The notes under the pieces: generated by a model
What the model was told of the DNA's origin: nothing
What the model saw: only the letters and a program-made list of their open reading frames with translations
Databases searched by the model: none
Made by a program: the position numbers and the translations under genes
Part shown: positions 1 through 8,716 of the stretch, piece by piece
Numbering within the stretch: position 1 is the first letter of the stretch
Layout of the letters: the number at the start of each line of letters is the position of its first letter
NCBI RefSeq assembly: GCF_017874215.1
Contig: NZ_JAGGLB010000002.1
Coordinates: forward strand, 186,001 to 250,000
DNA from: Paenibacillus eucommiae
GTDB lineage: Bacteria > Bacillota > Bacilli > Paenibacillales > NBRC-103111
Direction of reading: 5' to 3'
Length of the DNA: 64,000 bases

Positions 1-339
1 TGTGAACCCGAACACCCGATTGACGATGGCCATAAATTCTCCGCGTGTAATCGGGAGATCCGGCTTTAATCCGCCATCAGCGTAACCCTGGAGCCGTCCT
101 CCGCTCCACCAATCAACTAATTGTTTTTCTGCCCAATGGCCGATTGTATCGGAAGGCGCTTGTTCTGAACGCGCTTGTTCGGAATGTGAATCGTTGAATG
201 GTATTTTCTGCGCTTCATCCTTACCTGCATCTTGAAATGCCCCAAATGCTTCACCAAAAGAAACCGTCTGCATTGAAAAAAGCAGGCTTATAACTAGTAG
301 TATGGAGCTGAATTTCCTGAACAACCTTCGCTTTTTCAC
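1..339 (-). CDS. SLH-domain surface protein, 5' part only
   Basis: This is the N-terminal 113 codons of a secreted protein that continues past the left edge. It starts at GTG 339 behind a good GGAGGAAATAG ribosome site. Residues 1-30 form a signal peptide (MKKRR basic head, then a hydrophobic core ending near SFGEA). A charged linker follows (QARSEQAPSD), and then from about residue 64 the beginning of an S-layer homology domain: IGHWAEKQLVDWW, GYADGGLKPD and ITRGEFMAIVNRVFGF are the standard SLH landmarks. SLH domains bind pyruvylated secondary cell-wall polymer, so the protein should be anchored at the cell surface. Here the SLH domain is at the N terminus, so whatever domain does the work lies outside the window. 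Confidence 0.85.
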   Translation of the reverse strand, partial: MKKRRLFRKFSSILLVISLLFSMQTVSFGEAFGAFQDAGKDEAQKIPFNDSHSEQARSEQAPSDTIGHWAEKQLVDWWSGGRLQGYADGGLKPDLPITRGEFMAIVNRVFGFT

Positions 340-481
340 CCTATTTCCTCCTTGGAGTTTTGCCTTAACATAACTTTTTTCATAGGCACAAGCTTGTGCT
401 AAAAGATTGTAACCGCCTACAAGATCAAGATTACATCGTTAACACGCACTTGAAAATATGGTGAAATGAAACCAAATGGGA

Positions 482-517
482 AAAAAAGAAACCAGCCCGC
501 GAAGAAGCTCAGGCTGG
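482..517 (-). terminator. terminator of the AraC gene at 521
   Basis: Read on the minus strand, CCAGCC, a 14-nt loop and GGCTGG are followed by TTTCTTTTTTT. The hairpin sits directly after the stop codon of the AraC-type regulator. Confidence 0.75.
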
Positions 518-520
518 CGT

Positions 521-1360
521 TCAGCTTATGCTGTTGTGATGGAGCAGCTTGAACTGCTCCGGTGTGATGCCTTCCGATTTGCGGAAGGTCGCCACAAAAT
601 GGCTGGCGTCGTAAAATCCGACCCATTCAGCCACTTGCTTCACTGCAATGAGCGGATCGGTTGCTAGCATATTTTTGGCTTTCGAGATGCGCAGCTGGAT
701 CAGGTAGGCATAAGGACTAGTGCCAAGCAGGTTGCGGAACAGCTTGTTTAAATATTGGGGACTGACTGCTATGAACCCAGCCATCTGCTCCAAGCCGACC
801 GAGGAGTCCTGATAGTGGTCATTCAGCCACTCAATCAGCGGCTGCAGCTTGACATTGTGATGAGATGTCGGATTGCTTTGATTTTCTGCATATGTCTTTA
901 AATGGGACAAAAATCGATACACACTAGATGATCCATCCAGGCCGGGAGCCATTTCATTCATGAACATCCGCGTCATCCGAACCAGCCATTTATCCAAAGG
1001 TGTTTGGGAAGGCCATTGGTAGGCAGATGGGTACTCCAGTCCCAGGGAAGCAAGCAGTGTCTGCGTCTGAGACCCGCCAAAGGTAACGAATGCGGTACGC
1101 CATTTGCTGGAAACAGCCTCATATTGACGCGGCATGTTCGGGGGAAGCAGCACACCCGTATTCTTCGGCAGAAGAAAGGTTTGTCCGGCAGCCTGAAATC
1201 GGCCTTCCCCCTCAATCGTTTGCAGCCAATGATAATACGGGTAGCCATTCGGCCAATTAACGTTCTCCTGCTCGTGAACTCCAATGCTATCTATAAATAA
1301 CGGCAGCTTTCTTTCCTGCTTAAGCACAATAAAATATCGCAGCATGTCCAATTCAATCAC
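521..1360 (-). CDS. AraC-family transcriptional regulator
   Basis: 279 aa. The N-terminal half (about 20-150) is a cupin-type sensing domain (HWLQTIEGEGRF, LLPPNMPRQY). The C-terminal half (about 175-279) carries the two helix-turn-helix motifs of the AraC/XylS family, with LEQMAGFIAVSPQYLNKLF and the typical end motif VAEWVGFYDASHFVATFRK. It is divergent from the MacB-like ABC transporter at 1614, which is a plausible target, although the AraC_binding cupin is more often linked to sugar sensing. The start is GTG 1360, with AAGAAGG only a few bases upstream; an internal ATG at 1345 lacks a properly spaced ribosome site. The inducer cannot be told from sequence. Confidence 0.9.
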   Translation of the reverse strand: MIELDMLRYFIVLKQERKLPLFIDSIGVHEQENVNWPNGYPYYHWLQTIEGEGRFQAAGQTFLLPKNTGVLLPPNMPRQYEAVSSKWRTAFVTFGGSQTQTLLASLGLEYPSAYQWPSQTPLDKWLVRMTRMFMNEMAPGLDGSSSVYRFLSHLKTYAENQSNPTSHHNVKLQPLIEWLNDHYQDSSVGLEQMAGFIAVSPQYLNKLFRNLLGTSPYAYLIQLRISKAKNMLATDPLIAVKQVAEWVGFYDASHFVATFRKSEGITPEQFKLLHHNSIS

Positions 1361-1384
1361 AACCTTCTTTTTCCACTGTTTAAT

Positions 1385-1440
1385 GTGTTGTTTATATGCT
1401 GCTTACACGCTGTTTACTTGCTGTTTTTATGCTGTATGGA
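1385..1440. repeat. five imperfect 11-bp direct repeats
   Basis: The unit is close to TGCTGTTTAYA and is repeated about every 11 bp just upstream of the AraC gene: TGTTGTTTATA, TGCTGCTTACA, CGCTGTTTACT, TGCTGTTTTTA, TGCTGTATGG. The helical phasing and position suggest a binding site for the regulator, but simple slippage is also possible. Confidence 0.5.
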
Positions 1441-1613
1441 TAATTATACACCATCCTGACGAGGGGGCAATGAGGATTCACGTGAGGAAAATGTAGTTTT
1501 GAATTTGTAAAAATAAGGATTTTTTGTGAAAACTGCATGGTTTTTAATATTTCAACCGTCTATCTCTTTGTAAGACCACTAATAAGTCAAAAATAAGGGC
1601 TTGGAGGCCAGAA

Positions 1614-2303
1614 ATGATTGAACTAAAGCAAGTCAGCCATCAGTTTAAAATCGGTAAAAAAACTACTGAACGCATAGTTCCGGTACTGCATGATATTAGC
1701 CTGCATATCGAGAAAGGGGAAATTGTGGCGATTGTAGGCAGAAGCGGGTCCGGCAAATCAACACTGCTCAACCTGATCAGTGGTTATCTTCGACCGTCAG
1801 AGGGAGAAATCTATGTGCAGAAGCGCGCCGTTACCCGCTTGAGCGAAGGCGAATGGGCCGACTTTCGGCTGCAGCATTTCGGCTTTATTTTCCAAAGCTT
1901 TCAGCTCATTCCGAGTATGACTGCCTTTGCAAATGTAGAGCTTCCTTTAGTACTTAAGGGCGTTAAAGAGAGCGAACGCAGGAAACAAACCCTCTTGATG
2001 CTGGAAAGGGTCGGACTGCAGGATTATGCGGAGCATTATCCAAGCGAGTTGTCTGGAGGCCAGCAGCAGCGGGTAAGCATAGCCCGGGCACTTATCGTGA
2101 ATCCACCTATTCTACTGGCAGACGAGCCGACAGGAAGCCTTGACAGTGAGAATGAACATGAGCTTTTGCGCTTTATTGAACAGTTGAACAAGGAGCAGGG
2201 CATCACCTTCCTCATCATCACCCATGACGACAAAGTCGCATCCTTTGCCAATCGTACCATCCTGCTGCAGGACGGAAAAATCGTAGATCGGAGATTATTA
2301 TGA
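1614..2303 (+). CDS. ABC transporter ATP-binding protein (LolD/MacB type)
   Basis: 229 aa, the normal length for this family. Visible motifs are Walker A GRSGSGKST (42-50), Q-loop FQSFQ (93-97), ABC signature LSGGQQQR (146-153), Walker B ILLADEP (166-172) and the H-loop in IITHDD. TTGGAGGCC lies just before ATG 1614. The stop overlaps the start of the permease gene (ATGA), so the two are translated together. ATPases of this class drive FtsX-like permeases that do not form a classical translocation channel but work mechanically on peptides, lipoproteins or antibiotics at the membrane. Substrate unknown. Confidence 0.93.
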   Translation: MIELKQVSHQFKIGKKTTERIVPVLHDISLHIEKGEIVAIVGRSGSGKSTLLNLISGYLRPSEGEIYVQKRAVTRLSEGEWADFRLQHFGFIFQSFQLIPSMTAFANVELPLVLKGVKESERRKQTLLMLERVGLQDYAEHYPSELSGGQQQRVSIARALIVNPPILLADEPTGSLDSENEHELLRFIEQLNKEQGITFLIITHDDKVASFANRTILLQDGKIVDRRLL

Positions 2304-3676
2304 CTTTTAAAGACAAGCTATCCTTTGTCCGGCAAAATATGAAAAAAAATCGTTCGCGCGTATTTATGACCGTGCTGGCAACAGCTATGGGCTGCGCATT
2401 TCTGATCGTGCTGGCATCTGTAGGATTCGGGCTCCAGCGCAGTGTGGTCCAGCAAATAACCGGTGATGGCCTTTTAACTGAAATCAGTGTTCATGGAAAA
2501 TCCTTAGACGGTAATTATTATCCCTTAGCAGATAAAGATCTAGCCGGGCTCAAAGCCGTTAAAAACGTTAAGGCTGTTACTCATAAGCAGTTTATACAAC
2601 AAAATATCCAATTTTACTGGAATGAATTTGAAGCCTCTGCACCTGCGGTTGCTGTAGATTTTGAGGAAGAGGCCAAAGCCGGACTCGAGCTGTCAGCTGG
2701 CGGACTTCCAACGGCAGAACATGAGGTTATTGCAGGATTTCATTTTGCAAGCGCACTAAAGGGCTATAAGGAAAAAGATGAGAACATCATGACCCAAAAC
2801 AACGCTGAAATGATCGGAAAAACAATTGAAATGGAAGCTTCACAGTGGGAGGGGGGCAAACAGCTAATCAAGCGTTTCCCTGTTACCGTTGTTGGTATTG
2901 CCAAGAAGCCAACAAAGGAATGGATCAAAGATACCAACTTATCCATCAGCGGGTCTATGCTGCAGCAAATTGAAGAGTTTACAAAAACAATAAGAGGGAT
3001 TCAGCTGCCGCAGCAGACTGAACAGGAGCAACAAGGAACAGGCTCTGAACAAAACGGCTCGGAAGCCGTACAGCAAATGAAGGATGAACTGGACATTTCT
3101 AAGCCCCGATCGTATGACAATGTCAACGTATACGCCAAAGACGCTAAAAACGTCAAAAACATTTCCGATGAGATTAACAGCAATGGCTATACCAGCTATT
3201 CAATCGCCAACGAGCTTGAGCAAATCAATGTATTTTTTCTTGTTCTAAAGATTGGCCTCATCTTTGTCGGAACGATTGCAATCCTTATCGCCTCTATAGG
3301 CATCTATAATACTATGACCATGGCGGTCACTGAGAGGTCTCAGGACATTGGCATTATGAAAGCAATTGGCGCTCATCCATCTACGATCAAAAATATTTTT
3401 CTCATAGAAAGCAGCTATATCGGGCTTCAAGGAGCCGTCGTTGGCACAATTGTCGCCTATGGAATCAGCTATGTGGTTAATATTGCGCTTCCGTTTGTAA
3501 TTCTTAATTTTGCGAAAGAAAGTTCCCCGGAGGGTCTCATATTTTCCTATATTCCCTGGTCGCTGTCCTTGCTTTGTATTGCTATCAGCTTTGGTGTAGC
3601 TGTACTATCAGGAGTAAGACCTGCGAGACGAGCTACACAGGTCGATGTATTGAAAGCTTTGCGAAGAGACATATAA
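2300..3676 (+). CDS. ABC transporter permease, MacB/FtsX type
   Basis: 458 aa, partner of the ATPase just upstream (4-bp ATGA overlap). Topology is that of the MacB family: one membrane helix near residues 17-40, a large extracellular domain (about 45-310), then three helices (about 313-340, 372-400, 420-445) with the FtsX signature ITERSQDIGIMKAIGA-like stretch written here as TERSQDIGIMKAIGAHPSTI, and the terminal R-P-A-R-R-A motif. The extracellular part has a Gln/Glu-rich insertion around 235-255 (QQTEQEQQ). Such pairs export peptides or resist cell-wall-active compounds. No bacteriocin or two-component gene lies next to it, so the role stays open. Confidence 0.92.
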   Translation: MTFKDKLSFVRQNMKKNRSRVFMTVLATAMGCAFLIVLASVGFGLQRSVVQQITGDGLLTEISVHGKSLDGNYYPLADKDLAGLKAVKNVKAVTHKQFIQQNIQFYWNEFEASAPAVAVDFEEEAKAGLELSAGGLPTAEHEVIAGFHFASALKGYKEKDENIMTQNNAEMIGKTIEMEASQWEGGKQLIKRFPVTVVGIAKKPTKEWIKDTNLSISGSMLQQIEEFTKTIRGIQLPQQTEQEQQGTGSEQNGSEAVQQMKDELDISKPRSYDNVNVYAKDAKNVKNISDEINSNGYTSYSIANELEQINVFFLVLKIGLIFVGTIAILIASIGIYNTMTMAVTERSQDIGIMKAIGAHPSTIKNIFLIESSYIGLQGAVVGTIVAYGISYVVNIALPFVILNFAKESSPEGLIFSYIPWSLSLLCIAISFGVAVLSGVRPARRATQVDVLKALRRDI

Positions 3677-3713
3677 GCGGCTCTAATTAAGCTTCTGCAT
3701 GCTTATCAAAGAA

Positions 3714-4511
3714 TCATAAATATTCCAAAATCAGTCCGGCCGTTTCTTCAATCGCCTTATTCGTCACATTGATTACCGTGCAGTTAAGCTGTTTCATCAA
3801 GCCTTGTGCATATTCCAGTTCATCAACAATACGCTGGAGCGTTGCATATTTGGAGCCGTCGGGAAGCCCGACGGCTTTCAGACGTTCTGACCGGATCTTC
3901 AGTATGCTGTCTGCATCCATCGTCAGTCCGATAATCCGGTGACTAGGGATTTTGAACAGCTCGGTAGGCGGCTTCACTTCCGGCATAACCGGCAGGTTGG
4001 CGACCTTAATTCCTTTATGGGCCAGAAAAATGCTCAATGGTGTCTTCGAGGTACGGGATACCCCTATCAGCACAACCTGTGCCTGCAGCATCCCGCGTGC
4101 ATCACGCCCGTCGTCATATTTGACAGCAAATTCAATAGCCTCTACGCGGCGGAAATAATCAGCATCCATCTCATGCAGCAGACCGGGCTTGCGCTTGGGA
4201 GCATCTCCATAAGTATCGATAAATGCTTGCATCATCGGTCCCATGATATCGACTGCGCGGACACCCAGACGGATGGCCTCGGATTTCATCATTTCTCGAA
4301 GCTCCGGCTGCACCAGCGTATAAGCCACAAAGCCGCCGCTTGCCGCCGCATCTTCGACGATTTTACGGATTTCATCCTCCTGCTTGATATGACCGAAGCG
4401 TTTCATTTTAACCTGCTCGGCATTAAATTGATGAATGGTAGCCTGGGCTACCGCTTCTGCCGTGTCCCCTACTGAATCGGAGCAAATGTACAAATGCTGC
4501 TGCTCTCTCAT
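3714..4511 (-). CDS. ppsR: PPDK regulatory protein (bifunctional kinase/pyrophosphorylase)
   Basis: 265 aa, DUF299 / PDRP family (B. subtilis YqfL). The enzyme switches pyruvate phosphate dikinase off by ADP-dependent phosphorylation of a threonine two residues before the catalytic histidine, and on again by phosphate-dependent removal. The family P-loop-like motif GVSRTSKTPLS is at about 150-160, and the N-terminal motif YICSDSVGDTAEAV is clear. ATG 4511 has GGAG nine bases upstream; GTG 4514 precedes it. It follows the CcpN-like gene by 46 bp on the same strand, as in B. subtilis ccpN-yqfL, and its probable target, PPDK, is encoded next to both (5358-8087). Confidence 0.93.
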   Translation of the reverse strand: MREQQHLYICSDSVGDTAEAVAQATIHQFNAEQVKMKRFGHIKQEDEIRKIVEDAAASGGFVAYTLVQPELREMMKSEAIRLGVRAVDIMGPMMQAFIDTYGDAPKRKPGLLHEMDADYFRRVEAIEFAVKYDDGRDARGMLQAQVVLIGVSRTSKTPLSIFLAHKGIKVANLPVMPEVKPPTELFKIPSHRIIGLTMDADSILKIRSERLKAVGLPDGSKYATLQRIVDELEYAQGLMKQLNCTVINVTNKAIEETAGLILEYL

Positions 4512-4557
4512 CACACTTCACTCCTTCCTTTATGATGCAAGGTCTTCTGCTTGTCCT

Positions 4558-5202
4558 TTAATGCTCCAAGAGCAGGTCAAGCAGCACCCTTGTCATCCCT
4601 GTTTTGGTAATACGGCCTACCACTTCCACCCTTGGCGTGTCGCCAGCCTCATTGTGAATGAGTACTACAGGCAGGCTGTCCACCTGATGATGGATCATCT
4701 TGCGGGCTGCTTCGGCCACAGTATCCTCTGGACCGATTGTAATCAGATTCGGCTGGCGCGTCATGACCAGGCTAAGCGGCATAGTCGTTACATTCGGATT
4801 GCCGAGTGTAACCTTGAGCAAATCCTTGCGCGATACGATGCCAAGCAGCGTGCTTTCAGCGTCAGCTACAATCAGGGAGCCGACATTTTCCAGAAACAAG
4901 GTGATCACAGCTTCGTGCACTGAAATCGTATCTCTGACGATTACTGGCATACCTTGAATATCCTTGACCCTCAGCTCCTGCAGCTTAAGCAGGGATTGCC
5001 CTTCCGGCAGCAGTGCATGTCCGGGAAAATAACCGACCTTCGGCTTGGCATCCAGCATCCCAAGCATCACAAGCACAGAAAGATCCGTACGAATAGTTGG
5101 CTTGCTGATGCCGAGCATTTCGGCGATTTGCTCTCCGGTAATTGGGGCGTTCTTGCGGACAAGCTCCAGCACATCCTTCTGCCTGTTTGTCAGCTCGATG
5201 AT
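4558..5202 (-). CDS. ccpN: CcpN-like repressor (HTH plus two CBS domains); AUC start likely
   Basis: 214 aa if begun at ATC 5202. An HTH domain (about 1-55: IELTNRQKDVLELV, ITGEQIAEMLGISKPTIRTDL) precedes two CBS domains (about 80-210), the architecture of CcpN, which in B. subtilis represses gluconeogenic genes during growth on sugar and senses adenine nucleotides through the CBS pair. Start choice is unusual: the best ribosome site (GAGGAGG, 5208-5214) lies five bases before ATC ATC GAG CTG, exactly where relatives begin with an IELNKRQ-like sequence. The alternatives are TTG 5220, in front of that site, and TTG 5250 (a 230-aa protein), both with poor ribosome sites. Likely targets are ppdK and glycolytic/gluconeogenic genes elsewhere. 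Confidence 0.85.
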   Translation of the reverse strand: MIELTNRQKDVLELVRKNAPITGEQIAEMLGISKPTIRTDLSVLVMLGMLDAKPKVGYFPGHALLPEGQSLLKLQELRVKDIQGMPVIVRDTISVHEAVITLFLENVGSLIVADAESTLLGIVSRKDLLKVTLGNPNVTTMPLSLVMTRQPNLITIGPEDTVAEAARKMIHHQVDSLPVVLIHNEAGDTPRVEVVGRITKTGMTRVLLDLLLEH

Positions 5203-5299
5203 GCTTCCCTCCTCATACAAACCCGGAAGCGTGTAGACCCTAGTCTGCAAGCTTCCGGGATAAGTTTTTATTATATAACTATAGTCAAAATTCAGGCAA

Positions 5300-5375
5300 A
5301 TTACAATGAGCTTAGCATGAACTTACAATGAGTCCTGCATTGAGTCCTACAATGAACTTACAATGAAGAACTTAC
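5300..5375. repeat. imperfect short direct repeats at the ppdK 3' end
   Basis: Copies of (A)ACTTACAATGA and shorter variants (TACAATGA, GCATTGAGTCC) recur several times between the ccpN-like leader and the last codons of ppdK. The last codons of ppdK (ESVSSSL) lie in the repeat, so the C-terminal tail may have been altered by repeat slippage. Confidence 0.5.
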
Positions 5376-8087
5376 ACTTTCCTGCAGCTGACGCACTTCT
5401 TCCTTATCACCAAGTGTAATTTGCGCCTGGGCCGCTGCTATTCTTGCGAGAGGCACACGGAACGGCGAACAGCTCACATAATTCAACCCTGTCTGATGGC
5501 AAAAGAAAATCGATTCCTTATCGCCGCCATGCTCACCGCAAATGCCCGTTTTGAGCTGCGGCTTCTGCTCCCGACCCTGCTTCACAGCCCAATCGATCAA
5601 CAGGCCTACACCTTCGGTATCCAGCACCTGGAACGGATTTTTTGGCAAAATATTATGGTCCACATAATGCGTCAGGAACTTGCCCTCGGCATCATCCCGG
5701 CTGTAGCCAAAAGTCATCTGTGTCAAATCATTCGTTCCAAAGGAGAAGAAATCCGCATGCTGCGCTATTTGCGCCGCTGTTAATGCCGCTCTCGGCACCT
5801 CAATCATCGTTCCAACCTTGTAAACAACATGCTTCAGCTCAGTGCCCAGCTCCTGAACGGCAGTACGATCAACAAGCTCCCGCATAGCTTTGAGTTCGTT
5901 GGAATGACCAACCAGCGGAATCATAATTTCCGGTATAACTGTAATGCCTTTGCTTCTGCAAGCAAGCACAGCACGGAAAATGGCAACAGCCTGCATCTCA
6001 TAAATCTCTGGAAAAAGAATCCCGAGTCTGCAGCCGCGTTGTCCCAGCATCGGGTTCGACTCCTGCAGATTGCGCACCTTGCGAATCAAGGTGTCTAGCT
6101 CAATCCGTTCCGGAACGCTGGACAGTGCACCGTCCACATTAGCTGCGGCCGGCTGGCCCTGAGGCTCATGCTTCAGCTGCTCCTGGCGAATCAACAGCTC
6201 CTCCAGCTTCGGCAAAAATTCATGCAGCGGCGGATCCAGCAGGCGAATCGTTACCGGCAGCCCGCTCATCGCTGTAAAGAGACCCTCGAAGTCGCTTTGC
6301 TGCATCGGCAGCAGCTGCTCCAAGGCGACTTTACGCTCTTCAAGGCCATCTGCCAGAATCATCGCCTGTACGACCGGCAGCCGCTCAGCTGACATAAACA
6401 TATGCTCCGTACGGCAAAGTCCGATACCTTGGGCACCAAATTCGCGGGCTTTCGCCGCGTCCTCTGGCGTATCGGCATTGGTCCGAACTTCAAGCTTGCG
6501 CACAGCATCCGCCCATTGCAGCAGCTCGTTGAGCTCCTCACTCACCTCAGGCTCCTTAAGCTCAACTGTGCCAAGGATAACGCGTCCGGTTGAACCGTCA
6601 AGTGTAATCCAGTCGCCTTCACGAACGGTGACATTCCCGGCGCGGAACTGCGGCTCATCTTCATCGATACGCACTTCCTCACAGCCGCAGACGCACGGCT
6701 TGCCCATTCCGCGAGCCACTACCGCTGCATGGCTGGTCATGCCGCCACGGCTCGTCAGTACGCCTTCAGCTGCAATAACGCCGTGGATATCCTCTGGACT
6801 CGTTTCGCTGCTGACCAGTACAACCTTCTTGCCGCTGCGAACCCATTCCTCAGCCGTATCTGCATCAAATACCGCCTGCCCCGTAGCTGCACCTGGGGAT
6901 GCAGGAAGACCAGTAGCCAGCACATCCAGCTTGATATCTTCATCGATCGCACGGTGGAGAAGCTGATCCAGATGCTCCACTTCAATGCGCTGCAGCGCTT
7001 CTTCGCGGCTCAGGATGCCTTCATTCACAAAGTGTACCGCCAGCTTCACAGCAGCCTGTGCTGTTCTTTTGCCATTGCGGGTCTGAAGAATGAAGAGCTC
7101 TCCCTTTTCAACCGTAAACTCTATGTCCTGCATATCCTTATAATGAGCTTCCAGTTTGGCTGCCGTATGGGCCAGCTTGGCATAAACCTCAGGCATTTCA
7201 TTCTCTAGCTGGGCGATCGGCAGCGGCGTTCTTACTCCTGCAACAACGTCTTCACCCTGCGCATTTGTCAGGTATTCTCCATACAGATGCTTCTCACCGG
7301 TTGATGGGTTGCGTGTAAACAAAACTCCCGTACCGCAATCATCTCCTCTGTTGCCAAAAACCATGGACTGAATATTCACGGCTGTACCCTGCGAATCAGG
7401 AATGCCATAAACCTTACGGTACACTGCAGCACGCTGATTGTTCCATGAGCGGAAAACTGCTTCTACAGCAAGCTCCAGCTGCTCATACACATCCTGAGGA
7501 AAGCTGCGTTTTGCTCTTTGTTCTATAATAGCCTTGAACTTCTCAATAATAGCGACCCAGCCCTCCACAGGCATATCTTTATCCTCATGAATGGAGCGCT
7601 CAGCCTTCATCTGATGCAGCAGCTTCTCAAAGTGCAAGCCCTCTATGTCAAAAACAACGTTGCCAAACATCTGTATCAGTCTTCTATAACAATCAAAGGC
7701 AAAACGCGGATTACCCGTATTTCGCGCCAGTGCTTCCACGGTTTCATCATTAAGCCCCAAGTTCAGAATCGTATCCATCATCCCTGGCATGGAAGTGACG
7801 GAGCCTGATCTAACCGAGACGAGTAAAGGATCCTCTACGCTTCCAAATGTCTGTTTCTTGCTCGCTTCCACTTGAATCAGTGCAGTCCGGATTTCTTCAA
7901 ACAAGCCTTGCGGAAGTTGACTTCCATTTGCGTAATATTCACGGCAAGCCTCAGTCGTTACAGTAAATCCAGGAGGTACCGGCAAGCCCGCATTCGTCAT
8001 TTCCGCGAGATTTGCCCCTTTACCTCCAAGCAGCGTCTTCATTGCGGCGTTTCCTGCCTGGAAATGCAGCACTCTTTTTCCGTTCAT
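5358..8087 (-). CDS. ppdK: pyruvate, phosphate dikinase
   Basis: 909 aa, a cytoplasmic enzyme that interconverts pyruvate + ATP + Pi with PEP + AMP + PPi. Order: N-terminal ATP-grasp (about 1-360), swivelling phosphohistidine domain (about 390-510) with GGMTSHAAVVARGMGKP, where His453 carries the phosphate and Thr451 is the predicted target of PpsR, then the PEP/pyruvate TIM barrel (about 520-900) with GQRGCRLGI and the catalytic-cysteine motif GICGEHGG. It is slightly longer than the usual 870-890 aa because of an extra Ala/Gln/Pro-rich stretch after LIRQEQLKHE. ATG 8087 has GGGGGAAG upstream. Grouping with ccpN-like and ppsR genes indicates transcriptional plus post-translational control of PEP formation. 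Confidence 0.97.
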   Translation of the reverse strand: MNGKRVLHFQAGNAAMKTLLGGKGANLAEMTNAGLPVPPGFTVTTEACREYYANGSQLPQGLFEEIRTALIQVEASKKQTFGSVEDPLLVSVRSGSVTSMPGMMDTILNLGLNDETVEALARNTGNPRFAFDCYRRLIQMFGNVVFDIEGLHFEKLLHQMKAERSIHEDKDMPVEGWVAIIEKFKAIIEQRAKRSFPQDVYEQLELAVEAVFRSWNNQRAAVYRKVYGIPDSQGTAVNIQSMVFGNRGDDCGTGVLFTRNPSTGEKHLYGEYLTNAQGEDVVAGVRTPLPIAQLENEMPEVYAKLAHTAAKLEAHYKDMQDIEFTVEKGELFILQTRNGKRTAQAAVKLAVHFVNEGILSREEALQRIEVEHLDQLLHRAIDEDIKLDVLATGLPASPGAATGQAVFDADTAEEWVRSGKKVVLVSSETSPEDIHGVIAAEGVLTSRGGMTSHAAVVARGMGKPCVCGCEEVRIDEDEPQFRAGNVTVREGDWITLDGSTGRVILGTVELKEPEVSEELNELLQWADAVRKLEVRTNADTPEDAAKAREFGAQGIGLCRTEHMFMSAERLPVVQAMILADGLEERKVALEQLLPMQQSDFEGLFTAMSGLPVTIRLLDPPLHEFLPKLEELLIRQEQLKHEPQGQPAAANVDGALSSVPERIELDTLIRKVRNLQESNPMLGQRGCRLGILFPEIYEMQAVAIFRAVLACRSKGITVIPEIMIPLVGHSNELKAMRELVDRTAVQELGTELKHVVYKVGTMIEVPRAALTAAQIAQHADFFSFGTNDLTQMTFGYSRDDAEGKFLTHYVDHNILPKNPFQVLDTEGVGLLIDWAVKQGREQKPQLKTGICGEHGGDKESIFFCHQTGLNYVSCSPFRVPLARIAAAQAQITLGDKEEVRQLQESVSSSL

Positions 8088-8247
8088 CGTTCGCTTCCCC
8101 CTCTGCTAGCTTGCAGCCATTTCGAAATGTTAAAATTTATACGACGTAATTAAAATGAATAAACCTTAATTAATATATACTATATAATTATATAATGTGC
8201 AATATATAAATAATATTTAGTGTTTAACCTAGCCTTTATGCTTCCTC

Positions 8248-8619
8248 TTAAGGTTCTTGGGGGAATACGAGCCCACAGGAGGGACATTCCATATGTGCAG
8301 GAGTGAGTGCTTCCTGACAAGCTGGGCAATATTCATCGAACTGCCTGGACGATCTATCCTGCTTGTAAGCTGGTAACAGGCTGCCAAACTCGGACAATTT
8401 CTGCCCATCCACCTCGATCACAACTAAATCCTCCGTGAGAAACCATTCAATTTTGCCACTTTCACTGCATACTGCCGCAAGCGGCAGTTCCCCCGATTCG
8501 CGATGCGGAAACAGCGCCCCACCCAAAAAACTCGATCTAGAATCAACATAAGCTGCGTAACTCGTACCGAGCATAATATATGCTTGCTTCGTTTCCCGAT
8601 GCTGCACAATAATAGCCAT
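8248..8619 (-). CDS. small zinc-ribbon protein of unknown function
   Basis: 123 aa from ATG 8619, chosen because AGGAGG lies nine bases upstream; an earlier ATG at 8625 is too close to that site. The N-terminal part (1-85) is beta-rich with no family I can name. The C terminus carries a four-cysteine zinc ribbon, CPACQE ... CPSCGLVF. The gene is divergent from nnrD/E and separated from ppdK by an AT-rich stretch (8088-8247). It may bind metal or nucleic acid, but nothing in the context fixes a role. Confidence 0.75.
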   Translation of the reverse strand: MAIIVQHRETKQAYIMLGTSYAAYVDSRSSFLGGALFPHRESGELPLAAVCSESGKIEWFLTEDLVVIEVDGQKLSEFGSLLPAYKQDRSSRQFDEYCPACQEALTPAHMECPSCGLVFPQEP

Positions 8620-8716
8620 AATCATCAGCCTCCTATTTATTCATACATGTCGCTTTTGGTTTAAAATAACTATACACTAATTATAGTACCATAATGTGGA
8701 AAGGAAGGTGTTCTTT

